A stretch of 64,000 nucleotides of DNA from an uncultured Pseudomonadales bacterium (GTDB taxonomy: Bacteria; Pseudomonadota; Gammaproteobacteria; Pseudomonadales; UBA7434), in contig CALSRU010000001.1 in assembly GCA_943788835.1 (NCBI GenBank), positions 252,229 through 316,228 on the forward strand, written 5' to 3'. The stretch's first letter is position 1. Each line of letters begins with the position of its first letter. Positions 9,136-18,899 of the stretch are shown here, piece after piece. Position numbers and translations under genes: made by a program. Below the pieces are notes generated by a model. That model saw only the letters and a list, made by a program, of their open reading frames with translations, did not search any database and was not told the DNA's origin.

Positions 9136-12100
9136 ATGAATATATTTCAAAAAATAGCACTGGGTATTTTTTTTGCTCTTGCGGCAATGGCCAGCTCTGC
9201 TGATTTTATTACGCCCATAGCCGTCACGGCTAGTTCGTTTTGGACGAACAATCAAACCCCCAACAACCTTATTAATAGCTCAGGTTTAAGCGCTAATAAT
9301 GCGGCCGGCACTCACGATGCCGATGGCGGTGCTAATACCATGTGGTTTGCTGGTGCTGGTGCGCCACTCAGCTGTAAAGTGAGTGACACACCTTTTTTAA
9401 CATTGGATGGCACCAATGACTACATCGCCCTAAATATGTCTTATACCGGTAAAAATATAGCGGAGCTTACCGTTGAAGCCTGGGTGAAAACTACACACTC
9501 AACAAGCGGGAATTTTAATAATTGGGCTATTGTTGATTTTGATCGCAGTGAATTTTATAACTTGTTTGTTGCTGGCAGGGGGCAGGTTGGCTTTTCTACC
9601 TATAGTCAAGGCAATGGCAATATAAAGGATTTTTATTCCGGTAGCGAGCATACTGTGAACGATGGCCAATGGCATCATATAGCCGGAGTTTACGATGGTA
9701 CCGATAAAATAATCTATATTGATGGCGTTGAAGTCGCGCGGCAGGTTAATCCTCACTCCGGAGCCGATCTAGGTCGCAATAATCGCACACGTTGGGGCTT
9801 TATCGGTGATGGTTCCGAAGCTGCTTCATTTAATTCCAATAGAAATAATTTCTACTACGACGGCTCGATTGATGAAATAAGAGTTTGGCACGTGGCGAGA
9901 ACAGCTACACAAATCAATAGCTATAAATCCCTTTGTGTTGATGGCCAAGCCAATTTAGAGGCTTACTATAAAGCCGATGAGCAGGCAGGCACCACATTAA
10001 CCGATTATTCTGGTAACGGCCATACAGGCACTTTTTTAAATTTTTCGAGTGGACCAACCGCCTACCCCGTGGTGGCATCCCAATCGGTGACTTTTGATTT
10101 GGGTCAAGCATATAACCTTACCCAAGCCTATATATGGCAAATGAACCAGCATCTTTCTGGGCGCACTGATTTATACCAGACGCGTGGTGTAGCCAGTTTC
10201 GATATTGAAACATCGTTAGACGGAGTAACGTATACGCAGCTTGGAGCGACTCAAACACTCAATGTGGCTGGTGGTGTGCCAGGTGAACCAGCGCAAGTGA
10301 AAGCAATGAGTGTTAATAATGTGCGTTATGTACGCTTTGATATTCGCACCGCTCACGGCGGCGCACCCAACGAGTATGTAGGCTTGAGTGAGGTGCGTTT
10401 TGAAGGCACGCCCGTCAGCCCATCCCCCCCTGTGGTTGCCGGCGTACTTTGTAATGATATTTTCACCGACGCGGTGCAAAACTTTACCAATAGCGGCAAT
10501 AAAATTGAATTAAAAAATGCCATCTTGCAGAACACTAGCGGTACGTTAGATACCGATAATCTAACTGGCAGTGACGCGTCAAGCGCGTGCGGCGGTTCAT
10601 GCAGTGAAAGTGGCTCTCCCTCAGCTCAAGATACTATTGTGTATTTAGACGGCAGCGGTAGTACCGACATCCAATTAAACTCTGGAGGCTCTTACACTGC
10701 TGGTGATGCGGCGAGCGGCGGCTCGGGTATTTATGATTTTGATGATGTTGAGCTAGACGATAACACCTCGCTGACGTTCCTACCCAATCCAAGCGGCCCA
10801 ACGGTTTACTATATCGACGACTGGGAAAATGATGGCGACCCCGACAACGTGACGATAACATTTGCGCCAGGTGATTATTGGACCAAAGGGCACATCGATT
10901 TCGATGACAACCTAACGATTAATATCAGCCCTCCGGGTCAAGTCCGCTGGTATATCGGCGGCGGCAGTAATGGCAAACTACATTTAAAGGGCAGTAGTAA
11001 CAGTATGCAAATCAATGCTGCTGGGCCTCCTAGTAATTTTATTATTTACGCCGAAGATGAAATAAAGTTACAAGACGGTGAGCAGATGAAAGGGTACTTG
11101 TATGCCGAAAATAAGATTGAAATAAAAAAAGGATCTTATGTGCAGGGCGCTCTTTCGTCCCAAGAAATAAAGCTCAAAGATAGTCCTGATTCTACAGTTA
11201 ATTTTGAGCCCTTTGCAGCGACTGTTGATGGCGGAGCATTTTGTGATGCAAGTAGCGTTGCCAGCGCGGTTACCCATTACCATATTCAACCTACCACGCC
11301 ATCGGTAACATGCGAGCTTGGAACTATAGTCATTGAGCCGCATGATGCGAGTCATACAGCACTGCCTAATGACGGCGCTACAATTACGCTGTCTACTACA
11401 CCGGCTAATAATGGTTGGACAAAAATTATTGGCGCTGGCACGCTAACAGGAAACCAATATACTTTTGCTGGCGGTGAAACTAGCGCTACATTCGGGCTTG
11501 CAAAAACCAGTGCTGCAACGTTAGATATTGATGTTAGCGATGGCAGTGCAACAGACCTTGACGGCGATGCGGCGGAAGACATCGACATTACTTTTAATGA
11601 TGTGGGCTTTCGCTTCTATGGTAATAACGTGGTTGACGGCGTTGGCCATCAAATAGCTGGCAAACCCTCAAACAGTGCACCAAACAGTCAAACCTTGAGT
11701 ATTCGTGCCATTCAAACCGACCCAGCAACGGGGCAATGTGCAGCGCTAATCAACGGCGGCTCGGTGCCTGTTGGCATGGCTTATACGTGTAATAACCCAC
11801 AATCGTGTGCACAGTCGAGTGCATTGAATATTGCAGGCACCAATATTTCGGGCAGCAACGCAGGCGGCAGTTTGAATTATAGTAACGTGGCGCTTAATTT
11901 TGACGCAACGGGCACGGCTGATTTTGTGATGAATTATGCCGATGCAGGTCAAATTACTATAGCCGCTAACGCGGATGTGGCCGTTGGTGATACTGCGGTA
12001 ACAGTGCAAGGCAGCAGCAACCCCTTTGTGGTGCGACCGTTTGGTTTTGATGTTGACTTGGTGCTTAGCGGTAGTTCAGATCGCGCTAGTAATGGCACGG

Positions 12101-13428
12101 GTGGTAACTCTTACGCGAGCAATAGTGGGGGTAGCGTTTTTGCCACAGCAGGTTCGGACTTTTTAACGCGTATAACAGCTATGCAATGGCAGGCCGGCGA
12201 TGACAGTAATAACGATGGTGTGCCTGATAACGGGGCAAACCTAGCTAACAATGCGGTCACCTTGAATTTTGGCCAAGAAATTTCTCCCGAGGTGGTCAGC
12301 ATAAGCCACAGCTTGGTGGCACCAGCCGGCGGCTCGCTAGGTAGTCTTTCGGCCGGTAGCGGCACTAGTTTTAACAATGGGATGGTGGAGAAAAATTTCA
12401 ATTGGAGCGAAGTCGGGATTATTAATCTGCAGGCTCAACTGGCAGATAATAATTATTTGGCTAGCGGTATTGATGTAACGGGTAGCGTGGCCAATGTGGG
12501 GCGTTTTGTGCCTGCCCGCTTTCTTCTAACTGACCCGTCTGTTACCGAGGCCTGTGTTGGAGGAGCGTATAGCTATATGGGTGAGTCGTTTACGCTGGCT
12601 TTTAAAGCATCAGCCGTGAACAGTAGTAATACGATTACAACGAACTATCGAGACAGTTTTATTAAGTTGGGTGCAAGCCAAGGCATCTTACAATTTGGCG
12701 CTATGGATCAAACGAGCGGCTCCAACTTAACTGGGCGCCTCGTGCCTGACGGCGCATCATTTGTGACTGCGAGCAGTTTTTTGTGGGGGCCGAATATGGG
12801 GGTAGCCTTGGGCGCGAGTGAGCTTGCAACCAATGTAAAAATCGGCCGCGGAGCTTCGCCTGATGGTCTGTTTGCAGCGGCTATAGGCGTGTTGGTAAGT
12901 GATGCTGACGGGGTTGCCAATGAAGTGTTTAATTTGGATGTTGATGGCGGCGGCAATGATTTATTTTTACTGGGTTTGAGTAGCCAGCGTTATGGGCGTA
13001 TATTTTTGGAAAATAGTTTTGGTCCGGAGTCGCGTGATTTGGCGGTGCCCTTTGTTGCTCAGCACTACGATGCGAGTGTCGGTTCAGGCACATTTGTGCG
13101 CAATAGCAATGACAGTTGCTCGGCTCTTGCGGTAGGTGATTTTAGTGAAGTTTCAGGCAGCTACACCGCGAATTTAAGTGCCTCTGATACGCAGCCTAGT
13201 TCGGTCAGTTCGAGTACTTATGTCGGCGGTGAAGGCTCAGTGATTTTGAGTGCCCCGGGCAGCAATAATGATGGCAGCGTGGATATCGAGTATACGGTGC
13301 CTGAGCATCTGCGTTATGACTGGGATGCGGATCAATCGACAGCCGATACGAGCCCAATCAACACGGCCACTTTTGGCTCCTTTCGAGGCAATGACCGGAT
13401 TATCTATCGACGCGAAGTGCTTCAATAA
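9136..13428 (+). CDS. mshQ: MshQ-like large pilus-associated protein with LamG and discoidin-like domains
   Basis: A 1430-residue exported protein with signal peptide MNIFQKIALGIFFALAAMASSA. Residues about 26-77 (TASSFW, TPNNLIN, MWFAGAG) look like the first half of a discoidin/F5-8C-type domain; residues about 86-305 form a LamG/concanavalin-like domain (FLTLDGTNDYIAL, LTVEAWVKT, GQWHHIAGVYDG, GSIDEIRVW); residues about 314-424 resume the discoidin pattern (VTFDLGQAYNL, YVGLSEVRF). A middle region of short repeated beta-strand motifs follows (YAEDEIKLQDG, YAENKIEIKKG). The remainder matches my memory of MshQ C-terminal domains. Probably a surface or pilus-tip adhesin that binds glycans; that role is inference. 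It is longer than most MshQ proteins I recall and lies before, not after, mshP. Confidence 0.75.
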   Translation: MNIFQKIALGIFFALAAMASSADFITPIAVTASSFWTNNQTPNNLINSSGLSANNAAGTHDADGGANTMWFAGAGAPLSCKVSDTPFLTLDGTNDYIALNMSYTGKNIAELTVEAWVKTTHSTSGNFNNWAIVDFDRSEFYNLFVAGRGQVGFSTYSQGNGNIKDFYSGSEHTVNDGQWHHIAGVYDGTDKIIYIDGVEVARQVNPHSGADLGRNNRTRWGFIGDGSEAASFNSNRNNFYYDGSIDEIRVWHVARTATQINSYKSLCVDGQANLEAYYKADEQAGTTLTDYSGNGHTGTFLNFSSGPTAYPVVASQSVTFDLGQAYNLTQAYIWQMNQHLSGRTDLYQTRGVASFDIETSLDGVTYTQLGATQTLNVAGGVPGEPAQVKAMSVNNVRYVRFDIRTAHGGAPNEYVGLSEVRFEGTPVSPSPPVVAGVLCNDIFTDAVQNFTNSGNKIELKNAILQNTSGTLDTDNLTGSDASSACGGSCSESGSPSAQDTIVYLDGSGSTDIQLNSGGSYTAGDAASGGSGIYDFDDVELDDNTSLTFLPNPSGPTVYYIDDWENDGDPDNVTITFAPGDYWTKGHIDFDDNLTINISPPGQVRWYIGGGSNGKLHLKGSSNSMQINAAGPPSNFIIYAEDEIKLQDGEQMKGYLYAENKIEIKKGSYVQGALSSQEIKLKDSPDSTVNFEPFAATVDGGAFCDASSVASAVTHYHIQPTTPSVTCELGTIVIEPHDASHTALPNDGATITLSTTPANNGWTKIIGAGTLTGNQYTFAGGETSATFGLAKTSAATLDIDVSDGSATDLDGDAAEDIDITFNDVGFRFYGNNVVDGVGHQIAGKPSNSAPNSQTLSIRAIQTDPATGQCAALINGGSVPVGMAYTCNNPQSCAQSSALNIAGTNISGSNAGGSLNYSNVALNFDATGTADFVMNYADAGQITIAANADVAVGDTAVTVQGSSNPFVVRPFGFDVDLVLSGSSDRASNGTGGNSYASNSGGSVFATAGSDFLTRITAMQWQAGDDSNNDGVPDNGANLANNAVTLNFGQEISPEVVSISHSLVAPAGGSLGSLSAGSGTSFNNGMVEKNFNWSEVGIINLQAQLADNNYLASGIDVTGSVANVGRFVPARFLLTDPSVTEACVGGAYSYMGESFTLAFKASAVNSSNTITTNYRDSFIKLGASQGILQFGAMDQTSGSNLTGRLVPDGASFVTASSFLWGPNMGVALGASELATNVKIGRGASPDGLFAAAIGVLVSDADGVANEVFNLDVDGGGNDLFLLGLSSQRYGRIFLENSFGPESRDLAVPFVAQHYDASVGSGTFVRNSNDSCSALAVGDFSEVSGSYTANLSASDTQPSSVSSSTYVGGEGSVILSAPGSNNDGSVDIEYTVPEHLRYDWDADQSTADTSPINTATFGSFRGNDRIIYRREVLQ

Positions 13429-13889
13429 TGATAAAAAAACATAAGGTGAAGCGCTCTAATCAGCATGGTTTTTCTATACCGGCCGCTATTTTTATTTTAG
13501 TTTTGGTGTCGTTGCTGGGTACTGCCATGATTAATATTTTGAATCAAGGCCAGCAATCAATCGCCCGCGAAGTGATATCGATACGTGCGCTAATGGCGGC
13601 CGAAAGCGGTGCTGAACGTGCATTGCACATAGTGTTAGAAGATAGCCCGGCTTCATGCACGGGTAATCTTTCTAATCCGCCTACTTCTTTCAATGCCTTA
13701 CTGTCAGATTGGAATCCTACAGTGGCGGGTTTGGACGGCTGTACCGTAAACATTACATGTGGTGTGGTAGCAGTGGATAGTGATGACGATGGCACTACTG
13801 AAGACTATTTCACTCTGCGAAGCAGCGGCGCGTGTGGCCCTATCTCCGATCGTGCATTTCGATCAGTGCAGGTGCAGGCGCATAATTAA
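13428..13889 (+). CDS. mshP: MshP-like MSHA biogenesis protein
   Basis: A 153-residue PilX/MshP-type protein: basic N-terminus, then HGFSIPAAIFILVLVSLLG, a pilin-like hydrophobic helix, followed by AREVISIRALMAAESGAERA, the conserved segment of MshP. Four Cys lie in the C-terminal part. Its ATG overlaps the mshQ stop (TAATG), so the two are translationally coupled. It is the last MSHA gene; transcription converges on ntrC 122 bases away. No clear terminator was found in that gap. Confidence 0.75.
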   Translation: MIKKHKVKRSNQHGFSIPAAIFILVLVSLLGTAMINILNQGQQSIAREVISIRALMAAESGAERALHIVLEDSPASCTGNLSNPPTSFNALLSDWNPTVAGLDGCTVNITCGVVAVDSDDDGTTEDYFTLRSSGACGPISDRAFRSVQVQAHN

Positions 13890-14011
13890 CAGTGTTGCTG
13901 AACGCTAAATTTGCCAATGCCGCTCAATAGGTTGCCATAGTAAGAGGAGGAACGAATAAATTCACGCCTGCATTAAAGGCTTTAGTATAACCATGAACTA
14001 AGCCACCCTAT

Positions 14012-15427
14012 TTAATCTTCTTTCATACCCAGCTCTTTCATTTTTCTAGTTAGCGTATTTCTTCCCCAGCCCAGTAATAACGATGCATCTCGCTTGCGGC
14101 CGTTGGTTTTTTGCAAGGCAACTTCAATCATAGATTTTTCAAAAATCGGCACTGCAGCATCAAGGATGCGTTGCTCGCCATTTTGTAGCTCGTGTGTGGC
14201 CCAGCGACTGAGTTGCTCGTGCCAACTTGAAGCCGGTGATGTATCGTCATTTGGGAGTGAAGAGTCGAGCAAATTGTCGGGTAAATCGGCGAGCTGAATC
14301 TCTGTGCCAACAGCCATTACCGTTAGCCAACGACATACGTTTTCTAACTGCCTGACGTTTCCCGGCCACGGCAGTTTATAGAAATGCTCGATTACAGGTA
14401 CGCTGAGTACTTTGGTTTCTACGTTGAGTTCTTTGCTGCAGTCTTGCAAAAAATGCGCAGCCAATTGCGGGATGTCTTCACTACGATCACATAGTTTTGG
14501 CAATTTCATGCGAATTACATTCAAGCGGTGGAATAAGTCATCGCGGAATAGTTTTTGCCCCACTAACTCTTCTAGATTTTGATGTGTCGCTGCTATGATG
14601 CGAACATCCACCTTTACCGGTGTATGACCACCGACACGATAGAACTCACCATCGGCTAGTACACGCAGTAAACGAGTTTGAATATCGGCAGGCATGTCAC
14701 CAATTTCATCAAGAAATAGCGTGCCGTGGTTTGCTTGTTCAAACCGACCGATACGCTGTTGCGCTGCACCCGTAAATGCACCTTTTTCATGACCAAATAA
14801 TTCTGATTCAACTAAGTCCTTTGGAATGGCCGCCATATTTAACGCGATAAATGCCTGCTCGCGTCGGGGGCTGTGTTTATGCAATGCTTTGGCCACCAGC
14901 TCCTTACCGGTTCCAGATTCGCCATTGATGAGTACATTGATATTAGAATGCGACAGCCGGCCTATGGCTCGAAATACCTCCTGCATAGCGGGCGCACGAC
15001 CAATCATCTCCGTGGTCACTTTGTCGTTGCTGCCGTCGTATCCAATGAGATTTTCTTCGGCTACGGCAAGAGCCCGGCGTGTCATTGCCACTACCTCATC
15101 AATGTCAAAGGGCTTGGGCAAATATTCAAAAGCGCCATTTTGATAAGAGGATACGGCGTTATCTAAATCCGAGTGAGCAGTGGTAATGATGACCGGTAAT
15201 TTAGGATGCTTGACCAAAATCTTTTCTAGCATATCTAACCCGTTAATCCCGGGCATGCGAATATCACTTATGACAACGTCAGGGATGTTGCTTTCAAGTT
15301 GCTCAAGTAGTGCCTCGCCATTGGTAAATACATCTACCTCAATACCGGAGCGCGTTAGAGCTTTCTCCAGTACCCAGCGAATAGATTTGTCATCGTCAAC
15401 GACCCATACATGATTGGCCTGTTGCAT
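14012..15427 (-). CDS. ntrC: NtrC, nitrogen-responsive sigma-54 activator
   Basis: A 471-residue response regulator of the NtrC (GlnG) class. The receiver domain has the acidic DDD at 11-13 and phosphoacceptor Asp55 in [10 protein letters not shown]. The AAA+ domain has Walker A GESGTGKE, the sigma-54 contact loop GAFTGA and Walker [11 protein letters not shown] Fis-type helix-turn-helix at the C-terminus includes [25 protein letters not shown] precedes the ATG. It lies 126 bases downstream of ntrB. When phosphorylated by NtrB under nitrogen limitation it should act at the operators seen upstream of glnA (23819-23864). Confidence 0.95.
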   Translation of the reverse strand: MQQANHVWVVDDDKSIRWVLEKALTRSGIEVDVFTNGEALLEQLESNIPDVVISDIRMPGINGLDMLEKILVKHPKLPVIITTAHSDLDNAVSSYQNGAFEYLPKPFDIDEVVAMTRRALAVAEENLIGYDGSNDKVTTEMIGRAPAMQEVFRAIGRLSHSNINVLINGESGTGKELVAKALHKHSPRREQAFIALNMAAIPKDLVESELFGHEKGAFTGAAQQRIGRFEQANHGTLFLDEIGDMPADIQTRLLRVLADGEFYRVGGHTPVKVDVRIIAATHQNLEELVGQKLFRDDLFHRLNVIRMKLPKLCDRSEDIPQLAAHFLQDCSKELNVETKVLSVPVIEHFYKLPWPGNVRQLENVCRWLTVMAVGTEIQLADLPDNLLDSSLPNDDTSPASSWHEQLSRWATHELQNGEQRILDAAVPIFEKSMIEVALQKTNGRKRDASLLLGWGRNTLTRKMKELGMKED

Positions 15428-15553
15428 AAAACTAACTCCTAAAACTGCTATGATTAAATGCTTAAAAAAATATGTTTAGCGCGTTGTAAATTGGCTTAAA
15501 TTAATAGCCATTTACGATGAATGAACCGTTAACTCCATCCAGTTATTGGCTGG

Positions 15554-16654
15554 TTAAATAGTTTGGCCTTCTAGCGGCAAGTAAATAGCAAAGCGGGTTT
15601 CGCCGCGCTCACTGCTACAGTCAATTAAACCCTTATGTTGGTTAATTACCGATTGAGCAATGGCTAAGCCAAGACCTGAACTTTGTGCATAGCCGCTGAC
15701 CATTGGAACGAAAATTTTATCGATTAAGTCTTCTGGTATTCCGGGGCCGTTATCAAATATTTCAATACGACACACTAGTGCATGACGACGCCGACCAATA
15801 GTGAAGTGACGATATATGCGTGAGCTGATTTGAATTTTTCGACCTGAGTCTACATAAAGGTCTTCATGGCCTACGTCAGTTAATGCGCGCACAGCATTGC
15901 GGGTAATATTTAATACGACCTGTATTAAGCGCTCACTGTCGGCAAGCATCTCTGGAATACTCGGATCATAATCAGTTGAGATTTTTATTTGATCGCCAAC
16001 TTCGACCTGAATTAGCTGCCTTACTCGCTCTAACACCTCATGAATATTTATTGTGGCAAATTCTATAGGCTCATTGGGCCCGAGCATTCGATCGACTAAT
16101 TTACGTAGTCGGTCGGCTTCTTGAATAATAATATTGGTATATTCTTTGAGTGCGGGGTCGTCAAATTCTTGCTCAAGCAATTGTGCCGCACCACGCACGC
16201 CGCCTAGTGGATTTTTGATTTCATGTGCGAGCCCTTTGAGAAGTGCGTTGCTTGATTCTTGCGAAGAAAATAGCCTCGCTTCTTTATTGATCCGCAGCAG
16301 TCGATCTATGGGCTGAATTTCGACCATTAGGGCACTGCCTGGAATGTCATCAACCGGTGTGGCAGTGTAATCAACGGTCGCCTTTACCAGCTCGCTACCA
16401 TGCAGTGAAGTGAGTACGGCCTCACGTTGTGTGTGGGGCTGCCCGCTGTCCAGCGTCTCTTGCAAGATCCTCTCGGTTTCGCTGGCATCTATTAAAAGTT
16501 TACCAATAGCTTCCTGTTGGTGGCGGGCACCACTAAGACCCAGCAATACTTCAGCTGCGGCATTGATATGGCTGAGCCGCAGCTTCTGATCTAAGAGAAG
16601 TACCGCGGTGCTCATATTTTCTAATAAGCGTGTATGTAGGTGTTCAGCAATCAT
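15554..16654 (-). CDS. ntrB: NtrB, nitrogen-sensing histidine kinase/phosphatase
   Basis: A 366-residue cytoplasmic histidine kinase: PAS domain (about 8-120), dimerisation domain with His144 in GLAHEIKNPLGG, and an ATPase domain with N box (LNITRNAVRAL), G1 box (IEIFDNGPGIP) and G2 box (SSGLGLAI). No transmembrane segment, as expected of NtrB, which is controlled by PII. Paired with ntrC downstream. An NtrC-like operator lies about 180 bases upstream of its start (16831-16847), which suggests autoregulation. Confidence 0.93.
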   Translation of the reverse strand: MIAEHLHTRLLENMSTAVLLLDQKLRLSHINAAAEVLLGLSGARHQQEAIGKLLIDASETERILQETLDSGQPHTQREAVLTSLHGSELVKATVDYTATPVDDIPGSALMVEIQPIDRLLRINKEARLFSSQESSNALLKGLAHEIKNPLGGVRGAAQLLEQEFDDPALKEYTNIIIQEADRLRKLVDRMLGPNEPIEFATINIHEVLERVRQLIQVEVGDQIKISTDYDPSIPEMLADSERLIQVVLNITRNAVRALTDVGHEDLYVDSGRKIQISSRIYRHFTIGRRRHALVCRIEIFDNGPGIPEDLIDKIFVPMVSGYAQSSGLGLAIAQSVINQHKGLIDCSSERGETRFAIYLPLEGQTI

Positions 16655-16830
16655 AAAGAGAACCCATGCAATAAATGTACTCGATAGCCCAAAATTTGAT
16701 ATTTTTTTCGCATTTAAAATATAAATCTCTTATAAACAGTAAGTTACAATGCTTGGACTAGGCCGACATGCACCAATAATGTATTTTTTTAGCGAGTTAG
16801 AGCTCCTTGGCACGGGTACAGTCTATCTCA

Positions 16831-16847
16831 TGCACACATTTGGTGCG
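16831..16847. promoter_or_regulatory. NtrC-binding-like site upstream of ntrB
   Basis: TGCACACATTTGGTGCG closely fits the NtrC consensus TGCACCA-N3-TGGTGCA. A second half-site TGCACCA lies at 16769-16775, nearer ntrB. No convincing sigma-54 promoter was found on either strand nearby: TTGGCACG at 16808-16815 matches a -24 element but has no proper -12. A repressing or autoregulatory role at ntrB is the simplest reading. The rest of the 16655-17010 gap shows no credible gene. Confidence 0.6.
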
Positions 16848-17010
16848 CGGCTCGGTGTGGCTTTTATTGACGTTGAGGGGGCCGTAGCGCCTAGGCTGCG
16901 GTCGAAGCGGCTGCGCCGGTCATCGTGGCGTCAATGGCCATTAACTGAGCAGGGCAAGAGCTGTTACATTAGTCACGGGCATATAGCGTAGAAATGGAGT
17001 GACGGTTTTA

Positions 17011-18207
17011 ATGAGCCGATCAAAAAACATAGGTGGTGTGAGGGTGAGTTTGATTGGGCTGTTGTGCCTTTCAGTTGCCATTAACATTTATTTATTGCTG
17101 CCCGTTCCAAAACCATGGTCAATTCCGAGCCTCTCACCTGAAGAGTTATTTGACCAGGCTGAGCCCGTCGACAATAGGCGTACATTTTCGGCGCTGGCTC
17201 AAACGCAAGGTGATGCCTTAAACGCCGAAAATTTGCAGCTATTATTTGAAGCTGAAGATTTCCGCACGGCATTGCTAGGTTACCAATTGTTGCAACGCCA
17301 AAATCCTCGGCAGAGCCAGCTGTTAAAGCAGTCGTGGTTAAAAATCGTAAGGGGGTGGCTTGCGCAAGAGGGTGCTTCGTATCGCGTGGTTGACTTCACT
17401 GAGGCGGGACTTGATACGCAACCCAACGATTTCGATTTCAGACTGCTTCATGCAGAGCGCTATATGGCTAGCGATAATCCTGAGCATGTGTTGCGGGCTA
17501 TTAATATCTATTACGCGTTACTCAACGAATCGACGCAGCCATTGCGCGGTGCATTGATTAGTGAAATACAAAAAATAGTAAAAAATCAGGTCGATATGTT
17601 AAGCGAGCAACAAGCTTGGCAGCCATTACTGCGCCTGGCCGAGCGGCTTCTATGGCATGAGCCTATGCACCCGCCCTATATCTTTGTTTATGCGCGAACC
17701 TTGATAAAGCTTGAGCGCTACAGCCTCGCGAAAAATAGTTTATTGAGTATCGTTTATGATGAGTACTACGGTGGTAAAGCGAAGCAGATGCTGGATGAAA
17801 TTGCGCTGCTTGACTTAGCTGATCAAGCCGTTGCGTTACAGGTTGATGGTGCGCATTATCGTGTTGCTGGGCGTATTAATGGGCGATACCCTGTCAGCTT
17901 AATGATCGACACGGGCGCATCATTATCGGTAGTGTCGCCACGTGTTTTAACGCAGCTGGAAATTAGTCCTGCGCCTGTTTTTGTGCGCAATGCGACGATC
18001 AATACGGCCGGCGGAAAAGTGAATGCACCTGTTTTTACTGTAGAGAATTTTTCAATCGGCGATTATAGTGTACCCAACATGGAGTTTGTTTTACTCGACA
18101 TTGATGACTCTGCTGCCGGCGCAGGACTTCTGGGTATGAATTTTTTGCGCAACTTTGTTTTTAAAATCGACCAAAAAAATAATCTACTGCTTTTATCAGC
18201 GAATTAA
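17011..18207 (+). CDS. Retropepsin-like aspartic protease with membrane anchor
   Basis: A 398-residue protein. An N-terminal hydrophobic segment (SLIGLLCLSVAINIYLLLPV) anchors it, with the rest probably periplasmic. Residues about 40-260 are helical and TPR-like. The C-terminal part is a clan AA aspartic protease: active-site motif LMIDTGASLSVVS and the later GLLGMNFLRNF, which gives one catalytic Asp per chain and implies a dimer. The ATG at 17011 is chosen because GGAG lies 11 bases upstream; the GTG at 16999 would overlap that site. It is on the opposite strand to all neighbours between ntrB and glnA. Substrate unknown. Confidence 0.75.
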   Translation: MSRSKNIGGVRVSLIGLLCLSVAINIYLLLPVPKPWSIPSLSPEELFDQAEPVDNRRTFSALAQTQGDALNAENLQLLFEAEDFRTALLGYQLLQRQNPRQSQLLKQSWLKIVRGWLAQEGASYRVVDFTEAGLDTQPNDFDFRLLHAERYMASDNPEHVLRAINIYYALLNESTQPLRGALISEIQKIVKNQVDMLSEQQAWQPLLRLAERLLWHEPMHPPYIFVYARTLIKLERYSLAKNSLLSIVYDEYYGGKAKQMLDEIALLDLADQAVALQVDGAHYRVAGRINGRYPVSLMIDTGASLSVVSPRVLTQLEISPAPVFVRNATINTAGGKVNAPVFTVENFSIGDYSVPNMEFVLLDIDDSAAGAGLLGMNFLRNFVFKIDQKNNLLLLSAN

Positions 18208-18312
18208 CGAAGGACAACCTTATGTCTGTAAGTGCGCGATATTAGGTGCATCGATAGTCTTATTGACTGGCAGACTGTGTTATCGTTTGGCACCTAATCT
18301 GCGCATTGGTTC

Positions 18313-18897
18313 TTAGTGCAAGTCTTTAATTAAGCTAGCTTGTGTTTCTGGGGCGATTTCTTCTATGTGTAGTGTATAAGCCGGATGGTCTGTGCCTGCG
18401 GCGACACACTCGCCGGATTTAGCAGAAGCGATCATAGCTGGCGTCAGCTCAAAGCGCATAAAATGTATGGCGCTGGTTTTCTCGTCATTTTCGCGAGGCA
18501 TATCTTCGTCAGCTATAGCGTAAACGCGCTCGTGCTGACCCACTTGAACATAAACATGTTGCTCTAACCCTCTTAGTGCAATCAGTTTTTGCTTGCGCTC
18601 TGCCACATCAGTAAATTCAATCATGAGCGTTGCTTTCCAATTGCTGCCATCGGGCACTAATGGGTTGTAAGCTTCTAGCTCATCAAGAATGCCGGTCTCG
18701 TCAAACGTTTTTTCGGCGTGCAGCATTTCTTGAATTTGATAGCGTATAGTTTGTTCGTCTTCAAATTGAAGCAAAATATTGTCACCAATGAATACCTTAC
18801 GTATTTTCTTTTGCGCGATGGCGGCTCTGCGTAGCTCGGCGCGCGCTTTGGCATAAGCTTCAAGGGTTAATAATGAATCTTTTGTGATGGTAGGCAT
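18313..18897 (-). CDS. DUF3501 family protein
   Basis: A 194-residue soluble protein of the DUF3501 family, recognised by ITKDSLLTLEAYAKARAE, FEDEQTIRYQIQEMLHAEK and LNPLVPDG-like NPLVPDGSNWKATLMIEF. No catalytic motif or cofactor-binding cysteines are evident. Its start lies two bases after the stop of the Fe-S protein gene, so the two are surely co-transcribed. DUF3501 genes commonly sit beside this Fe-S family and a rubrerythrin, as they do here, which suggests a shared role in peroxide or redox protection; that role is inference. Confidence 0.8.
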   Translation of the reverse strand: MPTITKDSLLTLEAYAKARAELRRAAIAQKKIRKVFIGDNILLQFEDEQTIRYQIQEMLHAEKTFDETGILDELEAYNPLVPDGSNWKATLMIEFTDVAERKQKLIALRGLEQHVYVQVGQHERVYAIADEDMPRENDEKTSAIHFMRFELTPAMIASAKSGECVAAGTDHPAYTLHIEEIAPETQASLIKDLH

Positions 18898-18899
18898 AA

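Noticed and set aside
13941..13950. Perfect ribosome-binding sequence (AGAGGAGG) after mshP
   Set aside because: No ATG, GTG or TTG follows at a workable distance in an open frame.
16808..16823. TTGGCACG as a sigma-54 promoter for the protease gene
   Set aside because: The -24 element is perfect but the -12 GC is missing at the needed spacing.
16749..16991. 80-codon + strand frame between ntrB and the protease
   Set aside because: No family features, and it overlaps the NtrC operator and likely promoter region.
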